64,000 nt of DNA. Origin: Kitasatospora terrestris. Its GTDB lineage: Bacteria; Actinomycetota; Actinomycetes; Streptomycetales; Streptomycetaceae. The translations under genes and the position numbers were made by a program. This document shows, piece by piece, positions 42,054 through 50,517 of this stretch. The notes under the pieces are model-generated. The model had not been told where the DNA came from. It saw only the letters and a program-made list of their open reading frames with translations, and did no database searches. The stretch spans positions 6,882,001 through 6,946,000 of the forward strand of contig NZ_BAABIS010000001.1 of the NCBI RefSeq assembly GCF_039542905.1, read 5' to 3'. Each line of letters begins with the position of its first letter. Positions within the stretch are counted from its first letter, which is position 1.

Positions 42054-43454
42054 ATGGACCACCGAGGCGCCCGCTCCCTGGACTTCCACGGGAGCAGAGC
42101 CGCGACCGCACCGATGACCTGGGGCCAGCGCGCCATCTGGAAGTCCATCCGCTGGCTGGACGACGAGGCCCACTACTTCAACATCCGGCGGATCGCCGAC
42201 GTCCCACCGGGGGCGACCGTCGATCAGGTCGTCGACGGGCTCACCGCGCTGGTCACCCGGCACGAGGCGCTGCGCACGTTCTTCCGGGAGGGCGCGGACG
42301 GCGGCTGGACGCAGGAGGTCACCGACCGCGGCAGCGTCCCGCTGGAGATCGTCGGGGCCGCGCCCGGCGGCGCCGACGAGCTGGCCGAGCGCACGGCGGA
42401 CACCCTGGTCCGGCGCACCTTCCGGCACGACACCGAAGTCCCCTTCCGCGCCGCCCTGGTGCTGGAGGACGACCGCCCGGCCAGGCTCGTCCTGGTCTTC
42501 TCGCACCTCGGAGTCGACTTCTGGGGCGTCCGCGAACTCCTCCGCGAGCTGGGCGACCTGCTCGCCGGGACGACGGCGCCGGAGCCGGACTGGCAGCCCG
42601 TCGACCAGGCCCGGTACGAGGCCGAGGGCGTCGGCGCGGCCCGCGGCGCCGCGGCCGTCGCGTACTGGCGGAAGACCCTGGAGAAGGTCCCCGCCACGCT
42701 CTTCCCGCCGGCCCCGGCCGGGGACGGGGGACGGCCCGAACGCTTCGTCCGGCTCGGCATGGACTCCCCGGCGGCCGCGCTGGCCGCCACCGCGCTCGCC
42801 GACCGCTGCCGGACCAGCACCGGCACCGTCCTGCTCGCGGCCACCGCCGCCGTCCTCGGCGCCTACACCGGGCACGGCACCGTCCCGCTCCAGCTCATCG
42901 CCGTCAACCGGCACGACGACCGGACCCGCCGGCTGGTGGCCGCCATGGCCGAGAACGCCCTGTTCTCCCTGGACGTGGCCGAGGGGACCTTCGACCAGGC
43001 CGTCGGGCGCGCCTTCCTCGCCGGGATGAACGCCTACCGGCACGCCCACTACGACCCGATCGCGGTGGACGAGGTGCTCGATGACGCCCGGGCCCGCAGC
43101 GGCGACACCCTCAACCTCGGCCAGTTCTTCAACGACAAGCGGCTGCACGACCGTTGGGAGGACCTGCCGGACACCGGCGGTGACCCGGCCCGGCTCGCCG
43201 ACCTCGCCGGGAAGACCCGGGTCTTCCACGTCGGCTCCTGGGAGCGCCAGGACGCCACCTTCTTCGTGCACACCAGCTACGCCCCGGACACCTGCCTGCT
43301 CTACCTGATGGCCGACACCGACCTGATCCCGCGCCCGGACATCGAGCGCCTGCTGCGCGCCTTCGAGGCCCTGCTGGTGGACAGCGCGGACGCGCCCGTG
43401 GAACTGGCCGCCTTCCGGTCCGCCGCGCCCCGGGCCGGACGACCGAACGACTGA
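42054..43454 (+). CDS. Stand-alone NRPS condensation-domain protein
   Basis: 466 residues, the size of one C domain, without A or T domains. C1-like MTWGQRAIWKSI (21-32), C2 RHEALRTFF (69-77). The active-site motif HHxxxDG appears as SHLGVDF (150-156): the second, catalytic His and the Asp remain, the first His is Ser and the Gly is Phe. RCRTSTGTVLLAATAAVLGA-like and C-terminal blocks are present. It would join an acyl or amino acid group from a carrier protein to an amine or alcohol. First gene of the operon; GAGGAAACGCC precedes the ATG. A structural ester-forming or inactive role cannot be excluded. Confidence 0.85.
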   Translation: MDHRGARSLDFHGSRAATAPMTWGQRAIWKSIRWLDDEAHYFNIRRIADVPPGATVDQVVDGLTALVTRHEALRTFFREGADGGWTQEVTDRGSVPLEIVGAAPGGADELAERTADTLVRRTFRHDTEVPFRAALVLEDDRPARLVLVFSHLGVDFWGVRELLRELGDLLAGTTAPEPDWQPVDQARYEAEGVGAARGAAAVAYWRKTLEKVPATLFPPAPAGDGGRPERFVRLGMDSPAAALAATALADRCRTSTGTVLLAATAAVLGAYTGHGTVPLQLIAVNRHDDRTRRLVAAMAENALFSLDVAEGTFDQAVGRAFLAGMNAYRHAHYDPIAVDEVLDDARARSGDTLNLGQFFNDKRLHDRWEDLPDTGGDPARLADLAGKTRVFHVGSWERQDATFFVHTSYAPDTCLLYLMADTDLIPRPDIERLLRAFEALLVDSADAPVELAAFRSAAPRAGRPND

Positions 43455-43486
43455 CGTACCGAACGCAAGCCGCTGAGGAGCACCCG

Positions 43487-44368
43487 ATGACCACCGCCCC
43501 CATCTGGGACGAGGAAGTCGCCACCGCCGTGGCCCGGCTGACGACCGCCGCCGAGAACGAGTACTACAACCCCTACCAGGCATTCGAGTGGCCGGAGAGC
43601 ATCCCCGAGGACGCGCTGTGGATGAGCGAGGACCTCGTCACCGTGCACGGCACCGCGGCCGCCGCGGAACTCACCCGCGAGCAGTACCTCGCCCTCACCA
43701 AGTGGGAGAGCATCAACTTCTACAGCCTCAACGTGCACGGCATCCGCGAGTTGATGCAGGAGGTGGTGCGGCGCATCCACACCCCCGGCTACGAGATCCC
43801 CACCCCGTTCTTCCACCACTTCCTCGGTGAGGAGAACGAACACATGTGGTTCTTCGCCGAGTTCTGCCTGCGGTACGGCGGAAAGCTGTTCCCCAACCGG
43901 GCGATGGCCTTCCCCGGCGACAGGCCCTCCCCGCAGCTGGACAACTTCACCGTCTTCAGCCGCATCCTGATCTTCGAGCAGATCGTGGACCACTTCAACA
44001 GCCGGATGGCGGCCGACACCGCGCTGCCGGAGACCATCCGCGCCATCAACCGGGTCCACCACCAGGACGAGTCCCGGCACATCGCCTTCGGCGCCCAGCT
44101 CGTCCGCGCCCTGTGGGAGCGGCTGGTGGAGGCCGGCGACGAGCGGGAGACCGCCGCCGCCCGCAGCTACGTCGAGAAGTACATCAACGCCTCGATCCAG
44201 CAGCTCTACAGCGTGGACGCGTACCGGGACGCCGGCATCCCCGACCCGTTCGCCTTCCGCGCTCGGGTGCTGGCCGACCCCGCCCGCCCGGCGGTGCACG
44301 ACGCCATCACCGCCCGCACCCGAGCCTTCTACCGCCGGATCGGGGTGCTCGACACCCCCGCCGCCTGA
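43487..44368 (+). CDS. AurF-like diiron oxygenase
   Basis: 293 residues. The two iron-binding blocks of the AurF family are present: HHFLGEENEHMWFF (E116-xx-H119, with KWESINFYS E74 before it) and HHQDESRHIAFG (D194-E195-xx-H198, with FEQIVDHFN E164 before it). AurF-type enzymes oxidise amines to hydroxylamine or nitro groups (p-aminobenzoate N-oxygenase, CmlI). Here the neighbouring carrier protein suggests a protein-bound amine as substrate (inference). 32 bases after the C-domain gene, ribosome site GAGGAG. Confidence 0.88.
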   Translation: MTTAPIWDEEVATAVARLTTAAENEYYNPYQAFEWPESIPEDALWMSEDLVTVHGTAAAAELTREQYLALTKWESINFYSLNVHGIRELMQEVVRRIHTPGYEIPTPFFHHFLGEENEHMWFFAEFCLRYGGKLFPNRAMAFPGDRPSPQLDNFTVFSRILIFEQIVDHFNSRMAADTALPETIRAINRVHHQDESRHIAFGAQLVRALWERLVEAGDERETAAARSYVEKYINASIQQLYSVDAYRDAGIPDPFAFRARVLADPARPAVHDAITARTRAFYRRIGVLDTPAA

Positions 44369-44400
44369 CCCCGCGCCCCCGCCCCTCCCGAAGGACTCCC

Positions 44401-45291
44401 ATGCCTCCCCACACCGCAACCGCCACCGGGCCGGCCTTCGCCGCCGCGCTGCGCGAGCCGGGCCCCGGGCTCGTGGTGCTCGACCCGGTCCGCGCCACGC
44501 TGCTCACCGAACTCGACGCCCTCTTCACCGGCCTGGCGGAGCTGACGGCCGCCGCCCCGGTCGTCGGACCCCCGCTGCTGCCCGCCGAAGGGCTGGCCAG
44601 GCTCGACTACTTCCGCAACTTCCCGCACCTCGGCGTGGCCGCCGCCCGCTTCCAGGACGAGGCGCTCGACGCCCTCGCCGCCGGCGGGGCGGTGGAGGAC
44701 CGACCGGTCCGCCCCACCGGCTACCTGCTGCCCTCCGCCACCTGCTACGGCCTGCTGCTCTCGCTGGCCGCGCAGGACATCGGCACCGAGCTGCGGGTGA
44801 CCGCGGTCGGCCGGTGCTTCCGCAACGAGGACCACTACGACGGCCTGCGCCGGCTCTGGGGCTTCCACATGCGCGAGGTGCTCTACCTGGGCTCCGCGGA
44901 CGGGGCCAGGGCCCACCTCGCCGACTCCAAGGTCTTCGTCGAGGAGCTGGCCGACCGGCTGGGCGTCCCGCTCTCCTACCGGCCCGCGAACGACCCCTTC
45001 TACGACAAGAGCGGCTCCCGCGCCAAGCTGATGGCCCTCGACCCGGTCAAGTACGAGTTCACCGCCGAGGACGGCACGGCCATCGCCTCGGTCAACCGGC
45101 ACCGCAACTTCTTCGGCGAGCGGCTCGACATCACCGCCGACGGACAGACGGCGCACAGCAGTTGCACCGCCTTCGGGGTCGAGCGCTGGGTGCACGCCAT
45201 GGTCCTGTCGCACGGCAGCCCGGAGGCGGCCCTGGAGCGGGTCCGCGCGGTGCGCGACGGCGCGGTCGGCGGCGATGACCGCACCGGCTGA
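44401..45291 (+). CDS. Class II aminoacyl-tRNA-synthetase-like amino acid:carrier protein ligase
   Basis: 296 residues, half a seryl-tRNA synthetase: only the catalytic core, no tRNA-binding arm. Motif 2: VTAVGRCFRNEDHYDGLRRL (Arg138/141); motif 3: AFGVERW (Arg262). Putative zinc ligands Cys115 (LPSATCYG), Glu159 (FHMREVLY) and Cys255 (HSSCTAFG) match the Cys-Glu-Cys zinc site of archaeal-type SerRS and the described amino acid:carrier protein ligases. These enzymes activate small amino acids with ATP and load them on the phosphopantetheine of a small carrier protein. The carrier (46821) and PPTase (46342) genes are in the same operon. The amino acid cannot be read from sequence. Confidence 0.87.
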   Translation: MPPHTATATGPAFAAALREPGPGLVVLDPVRATLLTELDALFTGLAELTAAAPVVGPPLLPAEGLARLDYFRNFPHLGVAAARFQDEALDALAAGGAVEDRPVRPTGYLLPSATCYGLLLSLAAQDIGTELRVTAVGRCFRNEDHYDGLRRLWGFHMREVLYLGSADGARAHLADSKVFVEELADRLGVPLSYRPANDPFYDKSGSRAKLMALDPVKYEFTAEDGTAIASVNRHRNFFGERLDITADGQTAHSSCTAFGVERWVHAMVLSHGSPEAALERVRAVRDGAVGGDDRTG

Positions 45292-46345
45292 CCTCCGAGC
45301 GGCCGCCGAGCGCGGCGCCGCCGCCCTCGGCGTCCCCTTCCCGCTGATCCAGGCCGGGATGGGCGGGGTGGCCGGGCCCGCACTGGCCGCCGCGGTGAGC
45401 GGGGCCGGGGCGCTGGGCACCGTCGCGCTCTACAAGAGCGACGCCGCGCTGGCCGCCGCCCTGGTGGACGACACCGCCGCCCGCACCGACCGCACCTTCT
45501 CGGTGAACGTCATCCCCGAGGTGGCCGACCGGCTGCTGGACGCCCAGATCGCCGCCGTACTGGACCGCGCCGACCGCCGGATCGCCGTCAACAGCTACGG
45601 CCTGCCGCCCGAGCGGACCGCCGCCGCGGTGCTCGCCGCCGGGCACCGGCTGATCGTCCAGACCGGCAGCACCGCCGACGCCCGGGCCGCGGCCGGACTC
45701 GGCGCCCACGCCGTCGTCGTGCAGGGCGTCCAGGCGGGCGGCCACCACCTGGGCGGGCAGCCGCTGGAGGAGTTGCTGGCCGACGCGGCCGGGGTCGGCG
45801 TCCCGGTGTTCGCCGCCGGGGCCGTCGCCACCGGGCGCGACCTGGCGGAGGCGGTCCGGCGCGGCGCCTCGGGCGCGCTGTGCGGGACGCTCTTCGTCGC
45901 CGCCGCCGAGTCCGCGGCCCACCCCGACTACAAGGCGGCCCTGACCGCGGCCCGGGCCGCGGACACCGTGGTGACCGAACGCTTCTCCATCGGCTGGCCG
46001 GGCCGCCCGCACCGGGTGCTGCGCAGCCCGGTCACCGAGTCCGCCGAGCCGCTCCCCGCCGCCCTGATCGCCTGGACCACGGTGATGGGGACGCGCCGCC
46101 CGGTGCCGCGCGGATCGGCCGCCGCGCCGACCGCGGAGGCCGAGGGACTGGTCGGCGAGATGGCCCGGTACGCCGGGCTGGGCTGCGGAGCCGTCACCGC
46201 CGTGGAGCCGGCCGCCGCCGTCGTCGGACGGCTCCGCGCCGAGTTCGCGGCGGCCCTCGGCGGCGGCCCGGCCGGCGCGCCCGTTCCTGTCGCGCCCGTT
46301 CCCGGCGCGCCCGTTCCTGCCGGGCCCGTCCCCGCCGAACGATGA
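45275..46345 (+). CDS. Nitronate monooxygenase-like flavoprotein
   Basis: 356 residues, FMN TIM barrel of the NMO/2-nitropropane dioxygenase family. N-terminal FPLIQAGMGGVAGPALAAAV, FMN/active-site loop VVVQGVQAGGHHLGG (conserved His after AGG), phosphate block VPVFAAGAVATGRDLAEAV and GASGALCGTLFVAAAES. The ATG at 45275 lies 17 bases inside the ligase gene, so translation is coupled. NMOs oxidise nitronates; others are enoyl-ACP reductases (FabK). Next to an N-oxygenase a nitro/nitronate role is attractive, but reductase action on the carrier-bound intermediate is also possible. The C-terminus ends in a Pro/Val/Ala repeat. Confidence 0.85.
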   Translation: MTAPADLRAAAERGAAALGVPFPLIQAGMGGVAGPALAAAVSGAGALGTVALYKSDAALAAALVDDTAARTDRTFSVNVIPEVADRLLDAQIAAVLDRADRRIAVNSYGLPPERTAAAVLAAGHRLIVQTGSTADARAAAGLGAHAVVVQGVQAGGHHLGGQPLEELLADAAGVGVPVFAAGAVATGRDLAEAVRRGASGALCGTLFVAAAESAAHPDYKAALTAARAADTVVTERFSIGWPGRPHRVLRSPVTESAEPLPAALIAWTTVMGTRRPVPRGSAAAPTAEAEGLVGEMARYAGLGCGAVTAVEPAAAVVGRLRAEFAAALGGGPAGAPVPVAPVPGAPVPAGPVPAER

Positions 46346-46824
46346 ACGGACATCCGCTGCGGGCCGCACTGGACCGGCTGATCGGCCCCGGCACCGAACC
46401 GGCCGGGCTGCGGGTCGGCGTCGACCTGGTGCACATCCCGCGGGTCGAGGCGCTCGCCCGGGAGCACGGCGAGCGCTGGCTCGCGGACCACTTCACCGCG
46501 CGCGAACGCGAGCAGCTGGCCGCCGTGCGCGGCCGCCCGATGGCCACCCTGGCCGGGCGGCTCGCCGCGAAGGAGTCCTTCGTCAAGCTGCTCGCCCCGG
46601 CCCGCGCCCTCGTCCTCACCCGGGACATCGAGGTGCTGCGCGGCCCGGGCGGCGCCCCCGGCATCCACCCCCGGGGCACGGCGCTGCGCGAACTGCGCGA
46701 GGCCGGGGTCGACCGGTGGACCGTCAGCATCACGCACGAAGGGGACTGGGCCATCGCCGTGGCCGCCGGACTGGCGAACGGCCCCCGTACCGATCCGCAT
46801 CCAGTACCAGCGAAGGAGCAGTGA
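46342..46824 (+). CDS. AcpS-type 4'-phosphopantetheinyl transferase
   Basis: 160 residues. Motifs of the AcpS group: GVDLVHIPRVEAL (Mg-binding Asp, about residues 28-40), FTAREREQLAAVRGRP, and RLAAKESFVKLLAPA (Glu and Lys of the WxxKE-like box). It transfers phosphopantetheine from CoA to the carrier-protein Ser. The ATG overlaps the flavoprotein stop as ATGA, and its own stop overlaps the carrier protein GTG as GTGA. A dedicated transferase placed right before the carrier protein strongly suggests that this is its substrate. Confidence 0.88.
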   Translation: MNGHPLRAALDRLIGPGTEPAGLRVGVDLVHIPRVEALAREHGERWLADHFTAREREQLAAVRGRPMATLAGRLAAKESFVKLLAPARALVLTRDIEVLRGPGGAPGIHPRGTALRELREAGVDRWTVSITHEGDWAIAVAAGLANGPRTDPHPVPAKEQ

Positions 46825-47075
46825 GCACCGCCATGCAGCAGATCTCCGAGTGGATCGCGTCCAAGAACCCCGGCCTGGACCGGGCGGTCGACCCGGCCGA
46901 GGACCTCATCGAGGGCCGGCTGATCGACTCCCTGGACTTCCTGGAGTTCATCTACCTGCTGGAGAACGTCTCAGGGCAGCCGATCGACCTGACCGAGGTG
47001 ACCGTGGACGACTTCCGCACCCTGGACCGCATCCAGGAGCGCTTCCTCGCCCCGGCCGCCCAGGGGGCCTCGTGA
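46821..47075 (+). CDS. Small acyl/aminoacyl carrier protein
   Basis: 84 residues, acidic and helical. The phosphopantetheine site is GRLIDSLDFLEF with Ser37 (D-S-L), followed by ENVSGQPIDLTEVTVDDFRT. The I-D-S-L-D-F-L-E-F signature is that of the carrier proteins genetically linked to amino acid:carrier protein ligases. The GTG at 46821 overlaps the preceding stop (GTGA) and has GAAGGAG 5 bases upstream. It is the likely platform for all steps of the pathway. Confidence 0.9.
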   Translation: MSTAMQQISEWIASKNPGLDRAVDPAEDLIEGRLIDSLDFLEFIYLLENVSGQPIDLTEVTVDDFRTLDRIQERFLAPAAQGAS

Positions 47076-48268
47076 CGGCGGACGCCGCCCGGCCCGCCGC
47101 CGTCCGCTTCGGCAGCTGCGACGCCGAGCAGCGCTGGCGGCCGCCCGGCCTGGCCCGGCTGCCCGCCCTGCGCGACCCGCACGCCGAGGTCCTCACCCGG
47201 GCCATGGACGAACTCCAGGCCGTGCTGTGCCGGCCGGAGGACGTCCTGCTGACCGCCCGGCAGCCCCCGGCGGCGTTCACCGAGGCGATGGCCGCCGCAG
47301 GCTTCCCCGCCCGGCACCTCGCCGTCCCCGGTGACCCCGGGCTGCCGGTCGAGGCGAGACTCGCCGAGCACGGGATGCCCGGCCTCGCCGGGGCGGCGGC
47401 GCGGCCGTACGCCGTGCTGCCCGGCACCCGGGAGGCCGCGGCCCGGCTCGGGCTGGCCGGGGAGCTGCCCGACCCGGAGGCCGTCCGCCGGGTCAACTCC
47501 AAGGTGTGGTCGACCGCGCTGGGCCTGCCCGGCTCCGGACGGGTCGTCACCTCGGTGGACGAACTGTGCGAGGCCGTCGAGGAGTTCGGCCCCTGCGTGG
47601 TCAAGGACCCGTACGGCGTCTCCGGGCTGGGCAACATCACCGTCGACTCGCCGGCCCGGCTGGACATGATCGGACGCCACCTCGGGCGGGCCGCGGAGCG
47701 GATCGAACTGATCGTGCAGCCGCGCTACGAGCGCGCGGCGGACTTCGCCGCGCACCTCACGGTCGCCCCGGACGGCGCGACGGTCTGGCACGGCATCCGG
47801 CAGATCCTCAACGACGGCCACTCCTACCGGGGTTCGGCCCCGCCCGGGGACGCGCTGGTCGACCGGCTGGAGCGTGACGGCTACCGCGACACCGTGGAGG
47901 CCGTCGCGGCCGCGGCCGCCGCGGAGGGCTACCGCGGGCCGATGTCGGTCGACTCGATGACGACGGCCGACGGCGGGCTGATCCCCGTCCTGGAGGTCAA
48001 CGCCCGGCTCTCGCCCGGCATGATCGCCCAACTGCTGGGCGCCCCGCTCCGGTTGCGCGTCCTGCCGGTCACCCGGCCCGGCTGCTACGAGCGGCTGGTC
48101 ACCGCGCTGGACGACGCCGGGCTGCTGGCCCGCGCCGGCCGCCCCGGCGTGCTGCCGCTCGCCGCCTCCACCCTCGTGCCGCCGCGCGGCTGGCTCTTCT
48201 ACGCGGTCCTCGGCGACGCGGCCGCGGACGTCCCCGACCTGGATCCGCTGCTCGCCGCCGTCGCCTGA
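47072..48268 (+). CDS. ATP-grasp ligase
   Basis: 398 residues. The ATP-grasp fold is visible from about residue 130: VNSKVWSTALGLP (141-153), CVVKDPYGVSGLGNITV (175-191, P-loop-like lysine and Gly-rich loop), LIVQPRYERAADFAAHLTVA and the metal-binding LEVNARLSPGM (308-318, Asn310). N-terminal 120 residues are a preATP domain without match. Such enzymes make amide or ester bonds via acyl-phosphate. Here it may attach a carboxylate to an amino acid or release the carrier-bound product (inference). The GTG start overlaps the carrier-protein stop as GTGA. Confidence 0.86.
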   Translation: MTADAARPAAVRFGSCDAEQRWRPPGLARLPALRDPHAEVLTRAMDELQAVLCRPEDVLLTARQPPAAFTEAMAAAGFPARHLAVPGDPGLPVEARLAEHGMPGLAGAAARPYAVLPGTREAAARLGLAGELPDPEAVRRVNSKVWSTALGLPGSGRVVTSVDELCEAVEEFGPCVVKDPYGVSGLGNITVDSPARLDMIGRHLGRAAERIELIVQPRYERAADFAAHLTVAPDGATVWHGIRQILNDGHSYRGSAPPGDALVDRLERDGYRDTVEAVAAAAAAEGYRGPMSVDSMTTADGGLIPVLEVNARLSPGMIAQLLGAPLRLRVLPVTRPGCYERLVTALDDAGLLARAGRPGVLPLAASTLVPPRGWLFYAVLGDAAADVPDLDPLLAAVA

Positions 48269-48316
48269 CACCCGCCGCCCCCGCACCCCTCCCACCCCGT
48301 GGACCGGAGACCGACC

Positions 48317-49054
48317 ATGGCAGAGACCACGTACGACGCCGCGTCCGCGGCCGCCTACCGCGCCGCCCGCGAGATCCCGCGCGAGGCGCTGGAGGCCTGG
48401 CGGCAGGCGGTCGCCGAGGAGGCCGCGCCCGCCCCCGGCCTGACCCTGCTCGACGTCGGCGCCGGGACGGGCGGATTCGCGACCGCCTTCCACGACTGGT
48501 TCGGCGTCCGGGTGCTGGCCGTCGAGCCGTCCCCCGCGATGCGCGCGCTGATCCCGGCCTCCGCCGGCGTCGTCCCGCTGGACGGCCGGGCGGACGCGCT
48601 GCCGGTGCCGGACGCGAGCGCGGACCTCGCCTGGCTCGGCTCGGTCGTCCACCACCTGCCCGACCTGGAGGCCGCCGCCCGCGAACTGCGCCGCGTGCTG
48701 CGGCCGGGCGCCCCTGTGCTGATCCGCAACACCTTCGCCGGCCGGGGCCGCCGCGACCTGCGGGTCCGCTTCTTCCCGGAGACCGCCGCCATGGTCGACG
48801 GCTACCCGAGCGTCGAGGAGGTCACCGGGGCCTTCGCCGCCGCCGGCTTCCGCCGCACCGCGCTGCGCGAGCTGCCCCAGCAGTCCGCGCCGACCCTCGC
48901 CGCGTACGCCGACTCGCTCCGCCGCGAGGCGGACTCCAAGCTCCGCGCCCTCACCGACGAGGCCTGGGAGCGCGGCCTGTCCGCCCTCCGCGCCGCCGCG
49001 GAGGACTCCGACGGGCCCGCCGTCAGCTGGATGGACCTGCTGGTCCTGCGCTGA
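48317..49054 (+). CDS. SAM-dependent class I methyltransferase
   Basis: 245 residues. SAM motif I LTLLDVGAGTGGFATAFHDW (about residues 43-62), acidic VLAVEPSPAMRALIP, motif II region ADLAWLGSVVHHLPDLEAA and post-I loop LRRVLRPGAPVLIRNTF; matches the Methyltransf_11/UbiE type. The ATG at 48317 is preceded by GGAGACC; an earlier GTG at 48299 is possible. 48 bases after the ATP-grasp gene, last of the operon. It may methylate an O, N or carboxylate of the product, for example the oxygenated nitrogen. Confidence 0.88.
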   Translation: MAETTYDAASAAAYRAAREIPREALEAWRQAVAEEAAPAPGLTLLDVGAGTGGFATAFHDWFGVRVLAVEPSPAMRALIPASAGVVPLDGRADALPVPDASADLAWLGSVVHHLPDLEAAARELRRVLRPGAPVLIRNTFAGRGRRDLRVRFFPETAAMVDGYPSVEEVTGAFAAAGFRRTALRELPQQSAPTLAAYADSLRREADSKLRALTDEAWERGLSALRAAAEDSDGPAVSWMDLLVLR

Positions 49055-49122
49055 CCGTCCCCGGACCCGCCGCGACCTATTCTGACCGTGGTCGACGGGC
49101 ATCCGGCTGGTGAGGGAGAGCG

Positions 49123-50517
49123 ATGAAGACGGCGTTCGGGTGGACAGTCCACGGTGACGGGAAGTCACCCCTGCCGGGGCAGGCCGTCAGGCCCGGCGAG
49201 CGGCTGACCTGGGGGCGGACGGTCGGGCTCGGGGCGCAGCACGTGGTGGCGATGTTCGGCGCGACGTTCGTGGCACCGGTGCTGATGGGGCTGGACCCGA
49301 ACCTCGCGGTGATGCTGTCCGGCGTCGCCACCGTCTTCTTCCTGTTGGTGACGGGGGGTCGGATCCCGTCGTACCTGGGGTCGAGCCTGTCGTTCGTCGG
49401 GGTGGCGGCGGTGATCAAGGCCCAGGGCGGTGATTCGGCGACGCTGACGGGTGCGCTGCTGGTGGTCGGCGTGGTGCTGGCGGCGTGCGGCGCCGTGGTG
49501 CAGGGCTTCGGTGCCAGGGTGATCCACGCGGTGCTGCCGCCGGTGGTGACCGGCGCGGTGGTGATGCTGATCGGCTTCAACCTCGCTCCCGTCGCGGCGG
49601 GCACGTACTGGCCGCAGGACCAGTGGACGGCGCTGCTGACGATGTGTTTCACCGGCCTCGCGCTGGTGGTGCTGCGGGGCTTCTGGTCGCGGATCGCGAT
49701 CTTCCTGGGGCTGGTCTTCGGGTACGTGGTCTCGTGGCTGTTCGACCGCGTCTTCGGGCGGATCCACTCGGCGACGGGTGGGGGAGAGGTCACCGACCAC
49801 TGGCGGCTGGACCTGTCGGGGGTGGGGAAGGCGGACTGGATCGGCCTGCCGACCCTGCACGCGCCGAGTTTCGAGCTGTCGGCGGTGCTGGTGGCGCTGC
49901 CGGTGGTGGTGGCGCTGATCGCGGAGAACGCGGGCCACGTGAAGGCGGTGGCCGAGATGACGGGTGATCCGCTGGACGACCGGATGGGCACGGCGATCAT
50001 GGCGGACGGCGCGGCGACGGTGCTGGCCACCTCGGTGGGCGGTCCGGCGACGACCACGTACGCGGAGAACATCGGCGTGATGGCGGCGACCCGGGTGTAC
50101 TCGACGGCCGCGTACTGGTGCGCCGCGGGCTTCGCGATCCTGTTCGGCCTGTGCCCGAAGTTCGGCGCGGTGGTGGCGGCGATCCCGGGCGGGGTGCTGG
50201 GCGGGATCACGGTGGTGCTGTACGGCATGATCGGCCTGCTGGGCGCGCAGATCTGGATCCACAACCGGGTGGACCTGACCAATCCGCTGCACCTGGTGCC
50301 GGTCGCGGCCGGCGTCATCGTCGGCATCGGCAACGTGACGCTGGAGTTCAGCGACGACTTCGAGCTCAGCGGCATCGCGCTGGGCACCCTGATCACCCTG
50401 ATCGGCTACCACGCGCTGCGCTGGATGGCCCCGGCGCACATGAAGCGCGCGGCGGCCGACGGGCCGCTGCTGGACGAGGGCACCTCCGGCTACGACGACC
50501 CCGCCACCGGCGGCTGA
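49123..50517 (+). CDS. Uracil/xanthine permease (NCS2 family)
   Basis: 464 residues with about 12-14 transmembrane helices. NCS2 signature: LGAQHVVAMFGATFVAPVLM at the start, PSYLGSSLSFVGVAAVI, VALIAENAGHVKAVAEMTGD (helix 8 Glu of the substrate site) and GGPATTTYAENIGVMAATRV (helix 10 with GGPATTTY). Uracil or xanthine by proton symport. Its last 28 bases overlap the convergent zwf-type gene. Probably a separate transcript from the biosynthetic operon. Confidence 0.94.
   Translation: MKTAFGWTVHGDGKSPLPGQAVRPGERLTWGRTVGLGAQHVVAMFGATFVAPVLMGLDPNLAVMLSGVATVFFLLVTGGRIPSYLGSSLSFVGVAAVIKAQGGDSATLTGALLVVGVVLAACGAVVQGFGARVIHAVLPPVVTGAVVMLIGFNLAPVAAGTYWPQDQWTALLTMCFTGLALVVLRGFWSRIAIFLGLVFGYVVSWLFDRVFGRIHSATGGGEVTDHWRLDLSGVGKADWIGLPTLHAPSFELSAVLVALPVVVALIAENAGHVKAVAEMTGDPLDDRMGTAIMADGAATVLATSVGGPATTTYAENIGVMAATRVYSTAAYWCAAGFAILFGLCPKFGAVVAAIPGGVLGGITVVLYGMIGLLGAQIWIHNRVDLTNPLHLVPVAAGVIVGIGNVTLEFSDDFELSGIALGTLITLIGYHALRWMAPAHMKRAAADGPLLDEGTSGYDDPATGG

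Noticed and set aside
41619..49054. Cluster for hydrazine, azoxy or diazo chemistry
   Set aside because: No lysine N-hydroxylase, cupin-MetRS fusion or other known N-N forming enzyme is present; only N-oxygenation is supported.
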